Source of the DNA: Flaccisagitta enflata
Taxonomy: Eukaryota; Chaetognatha; Sagittoidea; Aphragmophora
Direction: 5' to 3'
DNA length: 64,000 nucleotides
NCBI GenBank assembly: GCA_965153355.1
Contig: OZ231126.1
Coordinates: forward strand, 86,118,001-86,182,000
Shown here: positions 27,833 to 40,712 of the stretch, piece after piece
Position numbering within the stretch: position 1 is the stretch's first letter
Layout of the letters: the number at the start of each line of letters is the position of its first letter
Program-made: the position numbers and the translations under genes
Notes under the pieces: model-generated
The model's input: only the letters and a program-made list of their open reading frames with translations
The model's database searches: none
What the model was told of the DNA's origin: nothing

Positions 27833-27896
<64 letters not shown>

Positions 27897-28340
27897 CTCT
27901 CTCCCTGTCTCTCTCTCTCCTTTTTTGGGCAGCGGCCCCGAAGGGGACGAAATCCTGTAGAACACAGGGGGACTTTCATTTGTCCGTCCGTTCGTTCGTC
28001 CATTTGTCCTTTCGTCTGTTTGTTAGTCCCTCCCCTCATCAGACCCTTCAGACCTCAAATTCAGCCTCCCAGGCCTCAAATCTGGCCTCTCGGGCCCCAA
28101 ATCCAGCCTCTCAGGCCTCAAATCCGACCTCTCAGGCCTTAAATTTGGCCTCTCAGGCCTCATATCTGGCCTCTCAGGCCTCTCAGGCCTCAAATCCAAA
28201 TTCTCATGCATCAAACCTGGCCTATTATACCTCAAATTAGGCCTCTCAGGCCTCAAATTAGCCATCTAAACCTTAATTTATTGATCTCAGGCTTCAAATC
28301 AGTCCTCTGGCCTTTCAAGCCTTAATCCAGCTCTCTCAGG
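27833..28340. repeat. (CT)n microsatellite, GGCCCC hairpin block and 20-bp minisatellite
   Basis: (CT)n 27833-27920, then GGGCAGCGGCCCCGAAGGGG, CCTGTAGAACACAGGGGGAC, GTCCGTCCGTTCGTTCG, and CTCTCAGGCCTCAAATC units to 28340. The same order of parts occurs around 16390-16450 in reverse. Confidence 0.85.
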
Positions 28341-28796
28341 AACTCAAGTCCAACTCTCTAGAAGCTTCCAATCAGCATTCTCAGAGATAACCGTCTTCTT
28401 ATTAATCCTCAATTTTAAAAATACCCAGATACCTTCAGTCAGCCCTCTATAGCATCTCATCAACTTCTTCAGGTAGGACGAATGAAAGTCCCCCTGTGTT
28501 CTACAGGACTTCGTCCCCTTTGGAGCCGCTGCCCTGCTTCCCCTCACTCCATTTAACAATCACTCAAAGCAGGGCAACGGGTACCGCTGACCACATATTG
28601 CCCTTGGGCGACCTTCTGTTTCCTCCTTTTTCTCATACTTTTTCAGTTAAGGATTCGCGACTCTAGAAGATGGTTTGTCTATCGCCTCTCCAGTCTTGCC
28701 CCTCCTCCTCTTGTTCCTACTTTCTTTGTTGCACAATTTACATCTTATTCTTCAACCTTTGTTCTTCTCTTTCTTCTCGTTGTTGTTCTTTGCTTA

Positions 28797-28798
<2 letters not shown>

Positions 28799-28873
<75 letters not shown>
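28799..28873. repeat. (CT)n microsatellite with CACTCAAGGACA flank
   Basis: Pure (CT)n. The flank CTGGCACTCAAGGACACTTC recurs beside another (CT)n at about 34885, so both are copies of one dispersed repeat carrying the microsatellite. Confidence 0.9.
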
Positions 28874-28874
<1 letters not shown>

Positions 28875-29214
28875 CACTCAAGGACACTTCGTCTCCAGCT
28901 CCATGGGTAAGTATATATATGGCCATGGCTAAGGCCTAAATTACAACTAATGACTAAGGTCTTGCCTATGGCGTTTTTTTCTGCAGTTTCAGTTAGGGTT
29001 TGGATTACCTCCGAAGCTTTCCTTGGGTTTTTGATGGCTTTATAAGTAAATATATTTATAACTAGTGGCGTTCGCCATTTTGTGTTCCACGAAAACTTGA
29101 TTTGGCGTGAAAAAGAAAGGCCATGAATCATAACACATATGTAATAATAATAACCAGACAAATCTGTGTTGTAGATAACTTGTAGATAACTACCATCCAT
29201 GGGCGACCTTTCTG

Positions 29215-29349
29215 CCGCCTATGGGTAGCCTCACTGCCGCCTGTGGGCGGTCCCACTGCCGCCTGTGGGCGGCCCTACTGCCGCCTGTGAGGGGTCCCAC
29301 TACCACCTGTGGGTGGTCCCACTGCCGCCTGTGGGCGGTCCCACTGCCG

Positions 29350-29433
<84 letters not shown>

Positions 29434-29455
29434 CGCGCGTATGTGTGTATGTGTG
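29215..29455. repeat. 22-bp minisatellite CTGTGGGCGGTCCCACTGCC and (GT)n
   Basis: Six units at 29220-29352 leading directly into (TG)n at 29353-29455. Confidence 0.93.
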
Positions 29456-29858
29456 TGGAGAAAGCTGGGTTGTGTGACATTCATTGGAAAATACAGGGCT
29501 GTGTGACATACATTGGAACAAACTAGGTGGTGTGATATACATCAATGAATACAGGGCTGTGTGACATGCATTGGAGAAAAACTGGGTGGTGTGACGTACA
29601 TCGGAGAATTCTGGACTGTACGACATACATTGGAGAAAACTGGGTGGTGTGACATAAATCAGAGAATTCTGGGCTATGTGACATACATTGGAAAAAACTG
29701 GGTGGTTTGACATACATTGGAGATAACTGGGTGGTGTGACATACATCGGAGAATTCTGGGCTGTGTGAGATACATCGGAGAAAACTGGGTGGTGTGACAT
29801 ACATTGGAGAATTCTGGGCTGTGTGACAGACATCGGAGAAAACTGGGTGGTGTGACAT
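29456..29858. repeat. About 29/58-bp minisatellite (GTGTGACATACATCGGAGAA), block 1
   Basis: Alternating half-units ending AAACTGGGTGGT and TTCTGGGCTGT. Continues after the inserted element at 30824-30910 and again at 32262-33385. Confidence 0.92.
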
Positions 29859-29859
29859 A

Positions 29860-30821
29860 ACCTTGGCGTCATAAAAAATGGCGGATTTTTAAAACCTATT
29901 TTAACAAGCTTAATTTGAGAGAAACTAAGGAAAATTGGTGATGTCTAGAAAGCTCTTTGAAAGATATTTCATTTGAGTTGTGTCGCAACATTGTCGCTCA
30001 AATGGTTTAGAAGCTACATCAATTTGAAAAACACTTCTCTTTTTTCACCCTTACGGTGTATCAGCGATCATTACTTAAACATAATCTCTTAAAAAACCAT
30101 ACTTAACCTTATCCGATTAAGATGACATTTAATATGCTTGTACAACATACCTGCCTTTAACAGCTCCTAAAATTTAAACTTTTACTACCATTTTCACCAT
30201 GCGAAAGATTTTGATGTTGGTTTGCAAAACTGTGGTTTGAAAGAATCAGTGATTGGATTTTATTGAGCATTTTGTTCATGAATATATGGTTAAAATTGTG
30301 AAAAATCTATGACAGTTTTAGAGTGCTTTCAAAGTTCTATACTTTGGGCCCTCTCCCAAAGAAGTAAATTGGGTGTGAGCTCAAATAATTCAGGAATAAA
30401 CAAGTTTTTTTGAAATTGCATCATTTTTCAAGAATTTGGACGAGGATTTATAAAGGAATATGCAAAAACCATAGTAAAAAATTTCCGATTCTCACAAAAA
30501 TTGAACCGGTATCAGTAGACACACAATTTAGACATCACTGAAAATTTGAAGGCAATCGGACAAAATCTTCTATCATTTTGGTAATAATGAAATTATTAGC
30601 AGACTTTTTTTAATGACACACCGTAAGGGTAAAAAAAATAGAGGTTTTCTTTGAATCACTGTTAATTTCTAAACGGTTTATTAGCTACTATGTCCAGACA
30701 CAACTCAAATGAAAGATCTTTCAAAGAGCTTTCCAACCATCACCGATTTTCCTTAGTTTCTCTTAAATTAAGATGGTTAAAATAGGTTTTAGAAATCCGC
30801 CATTTTTTATGACGCCAAGGT
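29860..30821. mobile_element. TA-flanked foldback element, family F6, inside the 58-bp minisatellite
   Basis: Ends ACCTTGGCGTCATAAAAAAT and ATTTTTTATGACGCCAAGGT, arms of about 230 bp, 962 bp total. TA at 29858-29859 and 30822-30823. Removing the element and one TA restores GACATAGATCAGAG, the expected minisatellite sequence with one substitution. No ORF. Confidence 0.88.
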
Positions 30822-30959
30822 TAGATCAGAGAATTTTAGGCTGTGTGACATACATCGGAGAAAACTGGGTGGTGTGACATACATTGGAGAATTCTGGGCT
30901 GTGTGTAATCACCGCAAATATCGACCCGGTTTGGACCGACTGACTGAGACTCTATCCTG

Positions 30960-31400
30960 TATCGTTGATCGATATCCAGTGTGCTACACCGAGACAGACA
31001 GACAGACAGACAGACAGTAAGACAGACAGACCCTCAAGCCCGACCCGGTTTTTTTTCCTTTCATTTTATTTCTGAAAACATTCATGACTGATTTTTTTTT
31101 GATCCTTTGAAGAAATCATTGTTTTTCTTATGTATTGTACTTCATAATTCTCATAATTTCTTTTATGATTTTTTTTAAATTTACATTTTGTTTTTTATTT
31201 GGCGTTTATCATATTTCTTTCTTCATTTTTTCAATTTTCACTTTTTACTTTTCAGTTTTCAGCTTTCAGTTTTTAGTTTTCAATTTCTATTTATCATTTT
31301 TTATTTTTCAATTGGGCTTTGTTTATACATTTCATTTTTCTTTTAACTTTTAACTTTTACTTTTATTTTGTTATCTTTATTCAAAAGTTTTTATAAAAAA
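30960..31400. repeat. (GACA)n followed by T-rich low-complexity DNA
   Basis: (ACAG)n at 30988-31030; 31040-31400 is TTTTCAGTTTTCAGTTT-like. No exon. Confidence 0.7.
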
Positions 31401-31523
31401 TGTAATTGAAATATTAGTTTTAATCTATGATAAAAGAGATTTGGCAAGGATCGTTGAATTTTACAGATGTATGACTCTCCCGCGATCTTAATGGATGATT
31501 GAATAAATAGACCCACCAAAGTG

Positions 31524-31528
31524 TGCTC

Positions 31529-31621
<93 letters not shown>
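31524..31621. repeat. (TC)n microsatellite
   Basis: About 98 bases of nearly pure TC. Confidence 0.97.
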
Positions 31622-31624
<3 letters not shown>

Positions 31625-31865
31625 TTGTTGGAATACCATATTCTCCCAATTCTGGATTATCTTCGATCGCGATTCCATGTGTTTCCATTTTGTTTAAAAA
31701 ACGAGCGTTTTTTTTGGCACAAAAACTCGCGATCTTGACATACTTTTTTTTCAAAAATAGATTTCTCCAAATCAGTAACAGATTCAAGGAAAGCAACTAT
31801 ACTGCAAGTTCAATTTGGATTTACTGTGATAAGCGACCTATCAACACTTCAAAATGGAAAATACA

Positions 31866-31890
31866 GAAACACACACACTTGCACACACTT

Positions 31891-31954
<64 letters not shown>

Positions 31955-32012
31955 GCACGCACGCACACACATACGCGCGCACACACATGCGCACACAAAT
32001 GCACACACACAT

Positions 32013-32052
<40 letters not shown>

Positions 32053-32068
32053 ACACATACACACACAG
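31866..32068. repeat. (AC)n microsatellite
   Basis: (CA)n with ACGC and ATGC interruptions. The Cys/Val or His/Thr ORFs over it are spurious. Confidence 0.97.
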
Positions 32069-32261
32069 AAATGGAAACGGTTAATCAGTTAGTAATAACA
32101 TAAATATGAAAAAAATAGTGAATTGTATCGGAAATCGATATCTAGCTATATCTAATAATCGATATATAGCTATCTCTTCTCGTATCTATTGGACACGAGA
32201 ACTACCTAGATCGTGCAGTAGATTGTATCTAGTTTGTACAACCTATATCATCAGTGATTAG

Positions 32262-33385
32262 CTGTGTGACATACATTGGAGAAAACTGGGTGTTGTGACA
32301 AACATTGGAGAGTTCTGGGCTGTGTGACATACATCAGAGAAAACTGGGTGGTGTGACATACATCAGAGAAAACTGGGTGGTTTGACAATCATGGGAAAAG
32401 TCTGGGCTGTGTGACATACATTAGGGAAAACTGGGTTGTGTGACATACATCAGAAAATTCTGGGCTATGTGACATCCATTGGAGAAGACTGGATGGTGTG
32501 GCATACATTGTAGAATTCTGGACTGTGCATACATCGGGCTTTTAGATTTGTGACATACATCGAATTCACAAATATGTGACATACATTGAAAACTGGGTTA
32601 TGTGACATACATCGGAGAATACTAGGTTGTGTGACATACATCAGAGAATTCTGGGCTGTGTGACAAAAATTGGAGAAAACTGGGTGGTGTGACATACATT
32701 GGAGAATTCTGGACTGTGTGATATACATCGAAGAAAACTGGGTTATGTGACATACATTGGAGAATACTGGGTTGTTTGACATACATCGGAGAAATCTGGG
32801 CTGTGTTACATACATTGGAGAAAACTTGGTGGTGTGACATACATTGGAGAATTCTGGACTGTGTGACATACATCGGAGAAAACTGGGTTGTGTGACATAC
32901 ATTGGAGAATTCTGGGCTGTGTGTTATACATTGGAGAAAACTGAGTTGTGTGACATACATCGGAAAAATCTGGGCTGTATGATATACAATTGAGAAAAGT
33001 GGGTGGTGTGACATACATTGGAGATTTCTGGGCTGTGTGACATACATGGGAGAAAACTAGATGGTGTGACATACATCAGAGATTTCTGGGCTGTGTGACA
33101 TACATTCTGTGTTACATACTTTGTGGAAAACTGGGTGGTGTGACATACATCGGAGAATTCTAGGGGCTGTGACATACATTGGAGAAAACTGGGTGGTGTG
33201 ACATACATCGGAGAATTCTGGGCTGTGTGACATACATTGGAGAAAGAGCTTGGGTGGTGTGACATACACTTCGGAGAATTCTGGGCTATGTGACACACAT
33301 TGGAAAACGTGGGTGGTGGGACATACATCGGAGAATTCTGGGCTGTGTGACATATAATGGAGAAAACTGGGTGGTGTGACATACG
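32262..33385. repeat. About 29/58-bp minisatellite, block 2
   Basis: About 38 half-units of GTGTGACATACATTGGAGAA with AACTGGGTGGT or TTCTGGGCTGT endings. It produces long repetitive minus-strand ORFs (MYVTQPSFLRCMSHSPEFS type) that are not genes. Confidence 0.93.
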
Positions 33386-33587
33386 CACTGACACACGAAC
33401 GGAGAAACCTCTTAAACTTTAGTGTTCCACTATTGTGGAACACAATAAATATACAGTAAATATATTTATAAGTTTATATATATTTTGTTAGTAAATACAG
33501 TAACAAAAAGATGTCTGGCTAGAGAGAAAAAAAGAGAGAGAAAAAACTGAAATAGAAAAAAAAATGAAAGAAATAAAAAAGAAAACA

Positions 33588-33748
33588 AGGCTGGATACAC
33601 GGCCAATACCAGTTGTGAACGGGTGGGCAGGGGCGGAAATCCGCGTTATCACACACTTTCCAACTCAATCACTATGGATGGACAGACCAACAGACGGACA
33701 GACCAACGGACAGAGCTTCTTATAGAGTTGTATATCTGCAACTCAAAA
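33588..33748 (+). mobile_element. Hairpin-ended module, type beta
   Basis: AAGGCTGGATACACGGCCAA, GGGTGGGCAGGGGCGGAAAT, GGACAGACCAACAGACGG, then GAGTTGTATATCTGCAACTC; a decayed terminal hairpin. Confidence 0.6.
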
Positions 33749-33933
33749 AAAAAGAAGGAAAAAAAGGAAAGAAACAAAGGAAAGAAACAAACACAAACAC
33801 AGACACTGACACGGACACACTGAGCCAGCACTGAGCCAGCAAAAAATCTAAGATAAAAGGTAAGCTAAGAAGCGAAATACTAAGTCTGATCAGCATAATA
33901 GGAAAAAAAAACCAATGAAATAAATGCAACTAA

Positions 33934-33955
33934 GTAGAGAGAGAGAGAGAGAGAG

Positions 33956-34006
<51 letters not shown>

Positions 34007-34075
34007 AAACACACACACTCACACACACACACACTCACACACACACACTCACACACACACACTCACACACACATA
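33934..34075. repeat. (GA)n, (GAAA)n and (CA)n microsatellites in series
   Basis: Three adjacent simple repeats. Confidence 0.95.
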
Positions 34076-34083
34076 CAAGTTAT

Positions 34084-34240
34084 TATCAAAAAAGTGAGAA
34101 AAAAATACGAGAATAATTGGATGAGTGACAGATTGAAAGAATAATAATATTAATATAGAAAAACAAAAAAGTGAGAAAAAAATACGAGAATAATTTGATG
34201 AGTGACAGATTGAAAGAATGATAATATCAATATAGAAACA
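34084..34240. repeat. Tandem duplication of about 77 bp
   Basis: CAAAAAAGTGAGAAAAAAAT through GACAGATTGAAAGAAT appears twice, nearly identical. Confidence 0.85.
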
Positions 34241-34769
34241 AAAATATCCTAAAAATCAAAGTCCGGTCGGAAGGCAAAACCAAATTTCGGGTTTGGCCTC
34301 AAAACCGAGCCTCGGCCTTCTCACGGCCAAACCTGCAAGGCCTTACTAATGACTTAGGTTATGGGAGATAGCTTTTCCCCTTTGACTGTTGACAATCGGA
34401 GAAGGTCCGCAGTCAGTTGGTTGGTCCGTAATACTCGCTTTTTGCCCACTATCTTCTTATTTCCGTAATACTCGCTTTTTGCCCACTATCTTCTTATCTT
34501 CTTATTTCCCGTCGGTCCGTCCGTCGGTCCGTCCGTCCGTTACGCCTCTTCTAATATCACAGAGTTGACGCATCAAGTTGCCCGCCTGGGCTTGTTATCT
34601 TGTTCTTCTTGTTCATCACTTGTTTTTTTTTTTCTTGTTATTGCTCTTCACATGTTTCCTTCTTGATCTTCTTCTTCCTGTTCTTGTCTCCTTCGTCTGT
34701 TTCTGTCTGTTTTCCAATATCTGTGTGTGTTTGTCTGTTTTTTCCCTTCTTCCTGTATTTCTTTCTTTT

Positions 34770-34870
<101 letters not shown>

Positions 34871-34929
34871 CTCATTCTCTCGCTGGCGCTCAAGGACATT
34901 TCATCCTTATGGCTAAGCCCTAACTTACG

Positions 34930-36210
34930 ACTAATGGAAACTAGGCTCCACATTTTTCTCTTTGACTATCGACAATCGGAGAGAGTCTTTATTGAAACTA
35001 AATTGAAAAGTTAGAAAAGTAGCTAATTGAGAAATCCCTCAGGTGTTCTACAATGCGGCGCATAAAAAACAGGCTCAAAATAACAGAATCATATCTTTAT
35101 TGGTGACCAATTTGAAGCTCTTTGAAAGACGAAGCTTCTGCCGCAAATCGCGTTCAAATCGGTCAATTCGTCTGGATACACTGGCGCTTTGGAGAGAAGC
35201 TATAAAAAATGGAATAAGAAAAAACTAACTATGGCAAAAAACAAAAAGCGAACCACTTGTTTGTCAGTGTTTCACATCCATGCAATGAGAAAAACATAGT
35301 AAAATCCATGACCATTTTGAAGCTCTGCGAAAGAACTTTCAAATGAGACCTTTCTGGATGCACTAACTCTAACCATTTAGAAATGGTGTTAGGATGAAGA
35401 CAGGCTATCAGAAATTTGGTTATTTACTACGTGATTTTAAGGGGTTATCTCAATCTTCACATAAAAATTAAATGCACTGAGCTAGGTATTTGTTCTTGGC
35501 GCCACTTTAAAGAAAATTCAAAGCTCTTTAATTTGCCCATGGATATCGAGTATCAAAGACAATCCTTAGCTTCATCATTGACAAAAACAGAAAGATTTGA
35601 ATTGCTTGTTGGAAAAATTTGAAATGAGCACCTTTTTCAATCAGTGATTTTTTTCTTCAAACCTGTGCCATTTCTTAATGGATAAAGCTACAATGACCAG
35701 CAACGTCGCATTTGAAAGATTTTTTGCAGGGCTTTCAAACAGTCATGAATTTTTTTGTGTCTCAGGCCAATTGTTAAGCAGAAACTAGCATTACCAAGTG
35801 TCCTTTTCTATAGTTAATTTTACAGTTTGGTGCCACCTCACTATCGACTACCTCGCCAACTTATTTGCCTCGATGCCACGTTCTATGGAGCTTGTCATCC
35901 GGGCCGAAGGCGGATCCATCAACCACAAACACATGATCGATGTATTCATCCGTATTTGGTTTTGAAGAATTCATTTTTGCGCAATAAAATACTTTTGATA
36001 CAAACTGTCCTGTATTTATGCGGCGCACCGTAGACTTTAGTGACAGCCTGACGGAACGCCGCAGTAGAACGACAAGCATCTCTTACCCCAGGCCCAGGAA
36101 CCAGTGTTTGCTCTCTCCAAGGAGATGAGCAGCTTCTTACCTCTTTTTCCTTCCCTCGAAATCGTAGTCCATCGTTCATCTCTGTAGTGTAGAATATGAA
36201 CTAAATCGAT
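34930..36210. other. Mostly non-coding spacer
   Basis: AT-rich, with no recognised gene. Minus-strand stretches at 36079-35861 and 36179-36141 look codon-like, and the latter ends in a good donor (GAG|GTAAG), but neither has a recognised homologue. Confidence 0.3.
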
Positions 36211-36707
36211 GAATGTAACGCACTTTCATGTGCGTCCTCGCATGTTTATAGGAAGTCGAGTCCGTCCATTGGTCGGTCGGTCAGTCAGTTGGTTAAACTT
36301 TTTTTTAAATTACACAAAATGGTTGATACAGATGTAATTCTTCACTCTTATTTACTGTTGTGCCAATCATTCCAATGTCCAATAGATGCATCCTCTTTCG
36401 ATACAAGATAAATTAAGAAATAAGAGATGCGTTCCCGACCTTTAGCCTTACTGAAAATGTGTAGACAATTCTCTGTAAACTCAAAAGAGGATGCATCGTT
36501 GGCCTACTTGGCTTTTAAAGGACGTATCGAGACCAGTAGAAAAAAATTACAATTCCGATAAATGCTGTTTTCTATTCCTGATGACCTCCTGAGTCGCTGT
36601 ATAAAATTTCAGCCCTCTAGCTCAACTAGAACGCTGTATAAAGTGCCCCAAAGAAACCCGTGTTTTGTGGTCGATCAGAGGAAAAAAGAAGACTAAATAA
36701 AAAGTTG

Positions 36708-36790
36708 CTCCGGGGTTCGAATCCCAGCAATAAGAATTTGCCGCGATCTAAGCCAGCAATGCTAACCACTAGACCAAACGCGCTCGCTGC
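36708..36790 (-). other. tRNA-like sequence (Glu/Asp-type A box), probable tRNA pseudogene or SINE head
   Basis: Minus strand: A box TGGTCTAGTGGTTAGC, B box GGGATTCGAACCC, spacing slightly long, followed by TTTTT (pol III terminator). The acceptor arm does not pair (AGCGCGT versus GAGCAAC) and no clean anticodon stem forms, so a working tRNA is unlikely. Confidence 0.55.
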
Positions 36791-36912
36791 ATTGGTTTGA
36801 CATTTTGGTTGGGTGTATTCTCTTGAGGCCAATGAGTTGGAGCAAAAAAGGAGGAAGACTATTTTTTTACGCAAGCTTTGGCGTGAATATTGGTTGCAAA
36901 TCAATCTTTCTT

Positions 36913-36917
<5 letters not shown>

Positions 36918-36998
<81 letters not shown>
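36918..36998. repeat. (CT)n microsatellite
   Basis: About 80 bases of pure CT. Confidence 0.97.
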
Positions 36999-37000
<2 letters not shown>

Positions 37001-37164
37001 GCTAGGGACGCTGGTCAAGCAGGATGTGGGCGTTGCGTGCTCATAACCATTCATGAACGCAATCAACGATTGGTGAAACAAGGCTGGATACACGGCCAAT
37101 ACCAGTTGCGGACGGGTGGGCAGGGGCGGAAATAAAAAATCTTGAAAGAGTATGGGTCCGCGAC

Positions 37165-37970
37165 TGGGGTCGAACGGCATTGTCGAACGGCGTTGTCGAG
37201 CGGCGCATTGTCGAGCGGCGTTAATGACGGCATTGTCAAGCGGCGTTGTCGAGGCGGCATTGTCAAAGCGTTATCGAGCGGCGTTATCGAGCGGCGTTAT
37301 CGACGGCGTTGTCGAGCGGCGTTGTCAAGCGGCGTTGTCGAGCGGCGTTGTCGAACAGCGTTGTCAACGGCGTTATCGAGCGGCGTTGTCGAGCGGCGTT
37401 GTCGAATGGCGTTGTCAAATGGCGTTGTCAACATGGCTGTCCGGCGTTAATCGGCGGCGTTGTCAAATGGCGTTGTCAAGCGGCGTTGTCAAGCGGCGTT
37501 GTCAAGCGGCGTTGTCAAGCGGCGTTGTCAGGCCAAGCGTTGTCAAGCGGCGTTGTCAAGCAGCCGTTGTCAGCGGCGTTGTCCAACTGGCGTTGTCAAA
37601 CAGCGTTGTCAAGCGGCGTTTTCAAGCGGCGTTGTCAAGCAGCGTTGTCAAGCGGCGTGTCAAACTGTATCAAGCGGCGTTGTCAAAGCAGCGTTCGTCC
37701 AACGGTGTTGTCAAGCGGCGTTGTCGAGCGGCGTTGTCAAGCGGCGTTGTCAAGCGGCATTGTTGAGCAGCGTTGTTGAACGGCGTTGTTGAACGGCGTT
37801 GTTGAACGGCGTTGTCTAATGGTGTTGTTGAACGGAGTTGTCAAATGGCGATGTTGTCGGCGTTGTCAAACGGCGTTGTCAAATGGTGTTGTCGAAGTGT
37901 TGTCAAAACGCCGTTGTCAAATACCGTTGTCAAACAGTATTGTCAAATGGTCTTGTCAAATAGCGGTCCA
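37165..37970 (+). repeat. 13-bp minisatellite GGCGTTGTCAAGC, about 60 copies
   Basis: Tandem 13-mers with GTC[AG]AGC variants, directly after a type beta module head (37078-37135). As 13 is not a multiple of 3, all frames give the same 13-residue cycle, producing spurious ORFs up to 204 codons. Confidence 0.95.
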
Positions 37971-38009
37971 AATAGGGGTTGAGAGAAAAGCTGCTTTGTT
38001 CATATACAT

Positions 38010-38780
38010 AGGTTGAGCCATTTATTTGAGTCTACATACCAAATTTTAACCAAATCGATTGAGAATTGTTCAAGTTATGCACATTTTTCACTTTTAAGAT
38101 TGTGGTAGGCTGGTAGGCTGGTTGGGTATTGGGGCGGTTAGCATGCTAAAATCTTTACAAATCAGAAATACATATGTTGAGTCCTTCCATTTAGAAAACA
38201 TACCAAGTTTACACCTAATCAGTTAAAATTGCCGAAGTTTGGAACTTTTTTCACTTTAAGGCTAGTAGGCTAGTTGGGTGGTAGGCAGTTTGTGATTTGC
38301 ATGCTAAAATCTTCACGGATTTAAATACTTATATTGAGTCCTTCTATTCAGAGACTACATACCAAGTTTCAACCAAATTGGTTGAAAATGCAGGAAGTTA
38401 TGCACATTTTCACTATTCGGCTGGTAGGCTGGTTGGGTGGTAGGCCGTTTTGGCCAGTTAGCATGCTGAAATCTTTACAATTCAAATACATATGTTGAGT
38501 CCTTCCATTTAGAGACTTTATAGCAAGTTTCAACTAAATTGGTTGAAAAATGCAGAAGTTATGCACGTTTTTCACTTTTCGGCTGGTAGGCTGGTTGGGT
38601 GGTAGGCCGGTTTGGCCGGTTAGCATGCTAAAATCTTTACAATTCAAATACATATGTTAGGTCCCTCCATTTAGAGACACATACCAAGTTTCCAGCCAAA
38701 TCAGTTTGAAAATGCCAAATATGCACATTTTTCACTTTTAGGCTAGTAGGCTGGTTGGGCCGGTTGGGTGGGTCGGATCA
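38010..38780 (+). repeat. About 160-bp tandem repeat, four to five copies
   Basis: Repeated blocks GGCTGGTAGGCTGGTTGGGT, TTAGCATGCTAAAATCTTTA, CATATGTTGAGTCCTTCCAT and CATACCAAGTTTCAACCAAA, with starts near 38149, 38305, 38468 and 38630. Confidence 0.88.
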
Positions 38781-39060
38781 TAACATACGCATAGGCCGCA
38801 AAGCGTACCTAGTACAACTTCCCCTCAAATATGAAGCAAATCGGTCAAGGCGTTCAAAAGTTAGCCCATTTTTAAAAGTGTGGACAACGACGACAACAAC
38901 GACGACGACGACACCCACCCGCCTCGAATTATAGTCCGCGTCGGAATGGTATTCCGTCGCGGACAAAAAACAAATATCAATGAGGCAGAGGGACAGATAG
39001 ACATGCATCTGGACGGACAAATACACAGGCAGAGAAGCGGAGAAATAACAAGCACTGATG

Positions 39061-39662
39061 TCTCACACAAGGTTGAGACAAGAATGATAAAACCATGCGG
39101 TTTTTTTTATTTTTGCATAGGTCATGGGTATACAAACTAAGAAATATCAAGCAGAAAATCGATCCTAAGGCGCTTTTTGAAATAAATGAAAAATTCAATA
39201 TTTTTAGCTTTATTTTTCATAAACAGTTTTTAAGGTTGGTTTGACCTATTTTTAGACAGCATATTTTTAATTCTGATAAAATTCTGATTCATTTGATAGG
39301 TTGCACTATATGGTTATCATAAGAAATGAATTTACCATACTTTAGGTTATCATTCTAATTTTGTAACAGTGGCTTTGAAAATGAAAAATTTTTTTCTCAT
39401 GAAAATTATATAGTGCGAACTATCTTATGAATCAGATTATTATCAGGATTAACATTATGCTGTCAAAAAACAGGTCAAACCAATTAAAAAAATTGTCTAA
39501 ATAAAAGAAAGCTAAAAATCTTGAATTATTCATTTTTTTTTCCAAAAAGCGCCTAAGGAAAGAATTCTTACTTGATGGTTTTTGGTTTGTATGGACATGA
39601 TCTATGCAAAAATACAAAAAACCGCATAGTTATATCATTATTGTCTCAAACCTTGTGTGAGA
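39061..39662. mobile_element. Foldback element, TCTCACACAAGG ends
   Basis: Ends TCTCACACAAGGTTGAGACA and TGTCTCAAACCTTGTGTGAGA (inverted, one-base gap). Inner arms AGGCGCTTTTTG / CAAAAAGCGCCT, with a core GATAGGTTGCACTATAT / ATATAGTGCGAACTATC. About 600 bp. Shares the CACTATAT core logic with the elements at 19456, 20981, 41140 and 54640. Confidence 0.8.
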
Positions 39663-40175
39663 GAGCAGTGCCAGACGAACGAGAATCCACTGCGCCAGTG
39701 CAATTGTCTCCGTTCGCGCGGCGTCGATGTCCCTCTTCCTTGAACACTGCTGCTGCTGTTGCTGCTGCTGCTTTTGTCGGTTGGGATTTTGGCCTTACTG
39801 CTTTGGCCCAAATGCGGTATCTAAAAGGATGGTCTATTATCTTATTTCGCGCTTCTTCAGGGCAACCCCATAAAATGTCGTTCACTGCACACTGGTCTCC
39901 CCCAAAAATCACTAAGCCTGGCCAAAAGAGGATCTATCTGACTGAAATTAGAAATCATCATCTAGCCACGCACATCGCACAGGCTATTGTATTCTACTTG
40001 CCCTAACTCCCAACATGATGAGCGCGAGTATGAACATTAGCATTTAAATTTGCATATGATATGATATAATTATATTTCAAACAAAGAAATTTGCTGGTAC
40101 AAGAATTGTTCGAGCGTCTCTGTTCAGAGGCTAAACAAAGAGTTTATGAAATTCCATAGCAAGTGTTGTGATAGA

Positions 40176-40406
40176 ATAAGTGATGCGGGGTCACAAAATT
40201 GTTGCGGACAGGTGGGCAGGGGCATCCAACCCCCATCCACACCCAACACTCCCATCCCCACACACATAAACAAACGAATCTTAAACGTTCGTTTTTGCAC
40301 TTTTCGACTTGTGTTCACTGATCACGGACCGATGGACCGACAGACCAACTGACCAAAAGATGGACGGACAAAGCCTCCTATAGAGTCCCTTGTTCGTAAC
40401 TAAAAA
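40176..40406 (+). mobile_element. Hairpin-ended module, type gamma, full length
   Basis: AAGTGATGCGGGGTCACAAA, TTGCGGACAGGTGGGCAGGG, CATCCAACCCCC, ACGGACCGATGGACCGAC, GGACAAAGCCTCCTATAGAG and TCCCTTGTTCGTAACTAAAA. The unexpanded counterpart of 13938-15216. Confidence 0.7.
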
Positions 40407-40712
40407 CCAATGAACGAGGCCAGAATTCGGCTGGTATAGAAGTCCTTCCTTCCTACGACTAGGCTTGTTATCGCAAGAGATTTATAGTTAGAGAGAGCGC
40501 CAGTGGGACGGATGGATTGAGGTACTAAGGGACAGGTGGACCAATGGACCAACAAACGGACCAACGGACGGATGGACAACGCCTGCTATAGAGATGGGAG
40601 GACTGACAGGCAACAGATTAAGGTCACCCACTCATGTCAATGATGCAAAAATGCATAAAATTGCATCATGATTTCATGATAAGCAAATATAGATAAAAGA
40701 AAACAAGAAATC

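Noticed and set aside
32465-33443. Long repetitive minus-strand ORFs (SHSPEFSDVCHTT type), also 29300-29872
   Set aside because: Translation of the 29/58-bp minisatellite, interrupted irregularly by stops.
35861-36079. Minus-strand ORF with codon-like segment MNSSKPNTDEYIDHVFVVDG
   Set aside because: Composition is suggestive, but no homologue, no clear splice sites, and flanks are repeats.
37142-37792. Overlapping ORFs up to 204 codons (RRCQAALSSGVVK repeats)
   Set aside because: A 13-bp minisatellite read in three frames.
39646-39912. Minus-strand ORF beginning MIFGGDQCAVNDILWG, also the plus-strand 39572-40006 ORF
   Set aside because: Overlapping frames beside a foldback element and a GCT-repeat; no recognisable domain or splice context.
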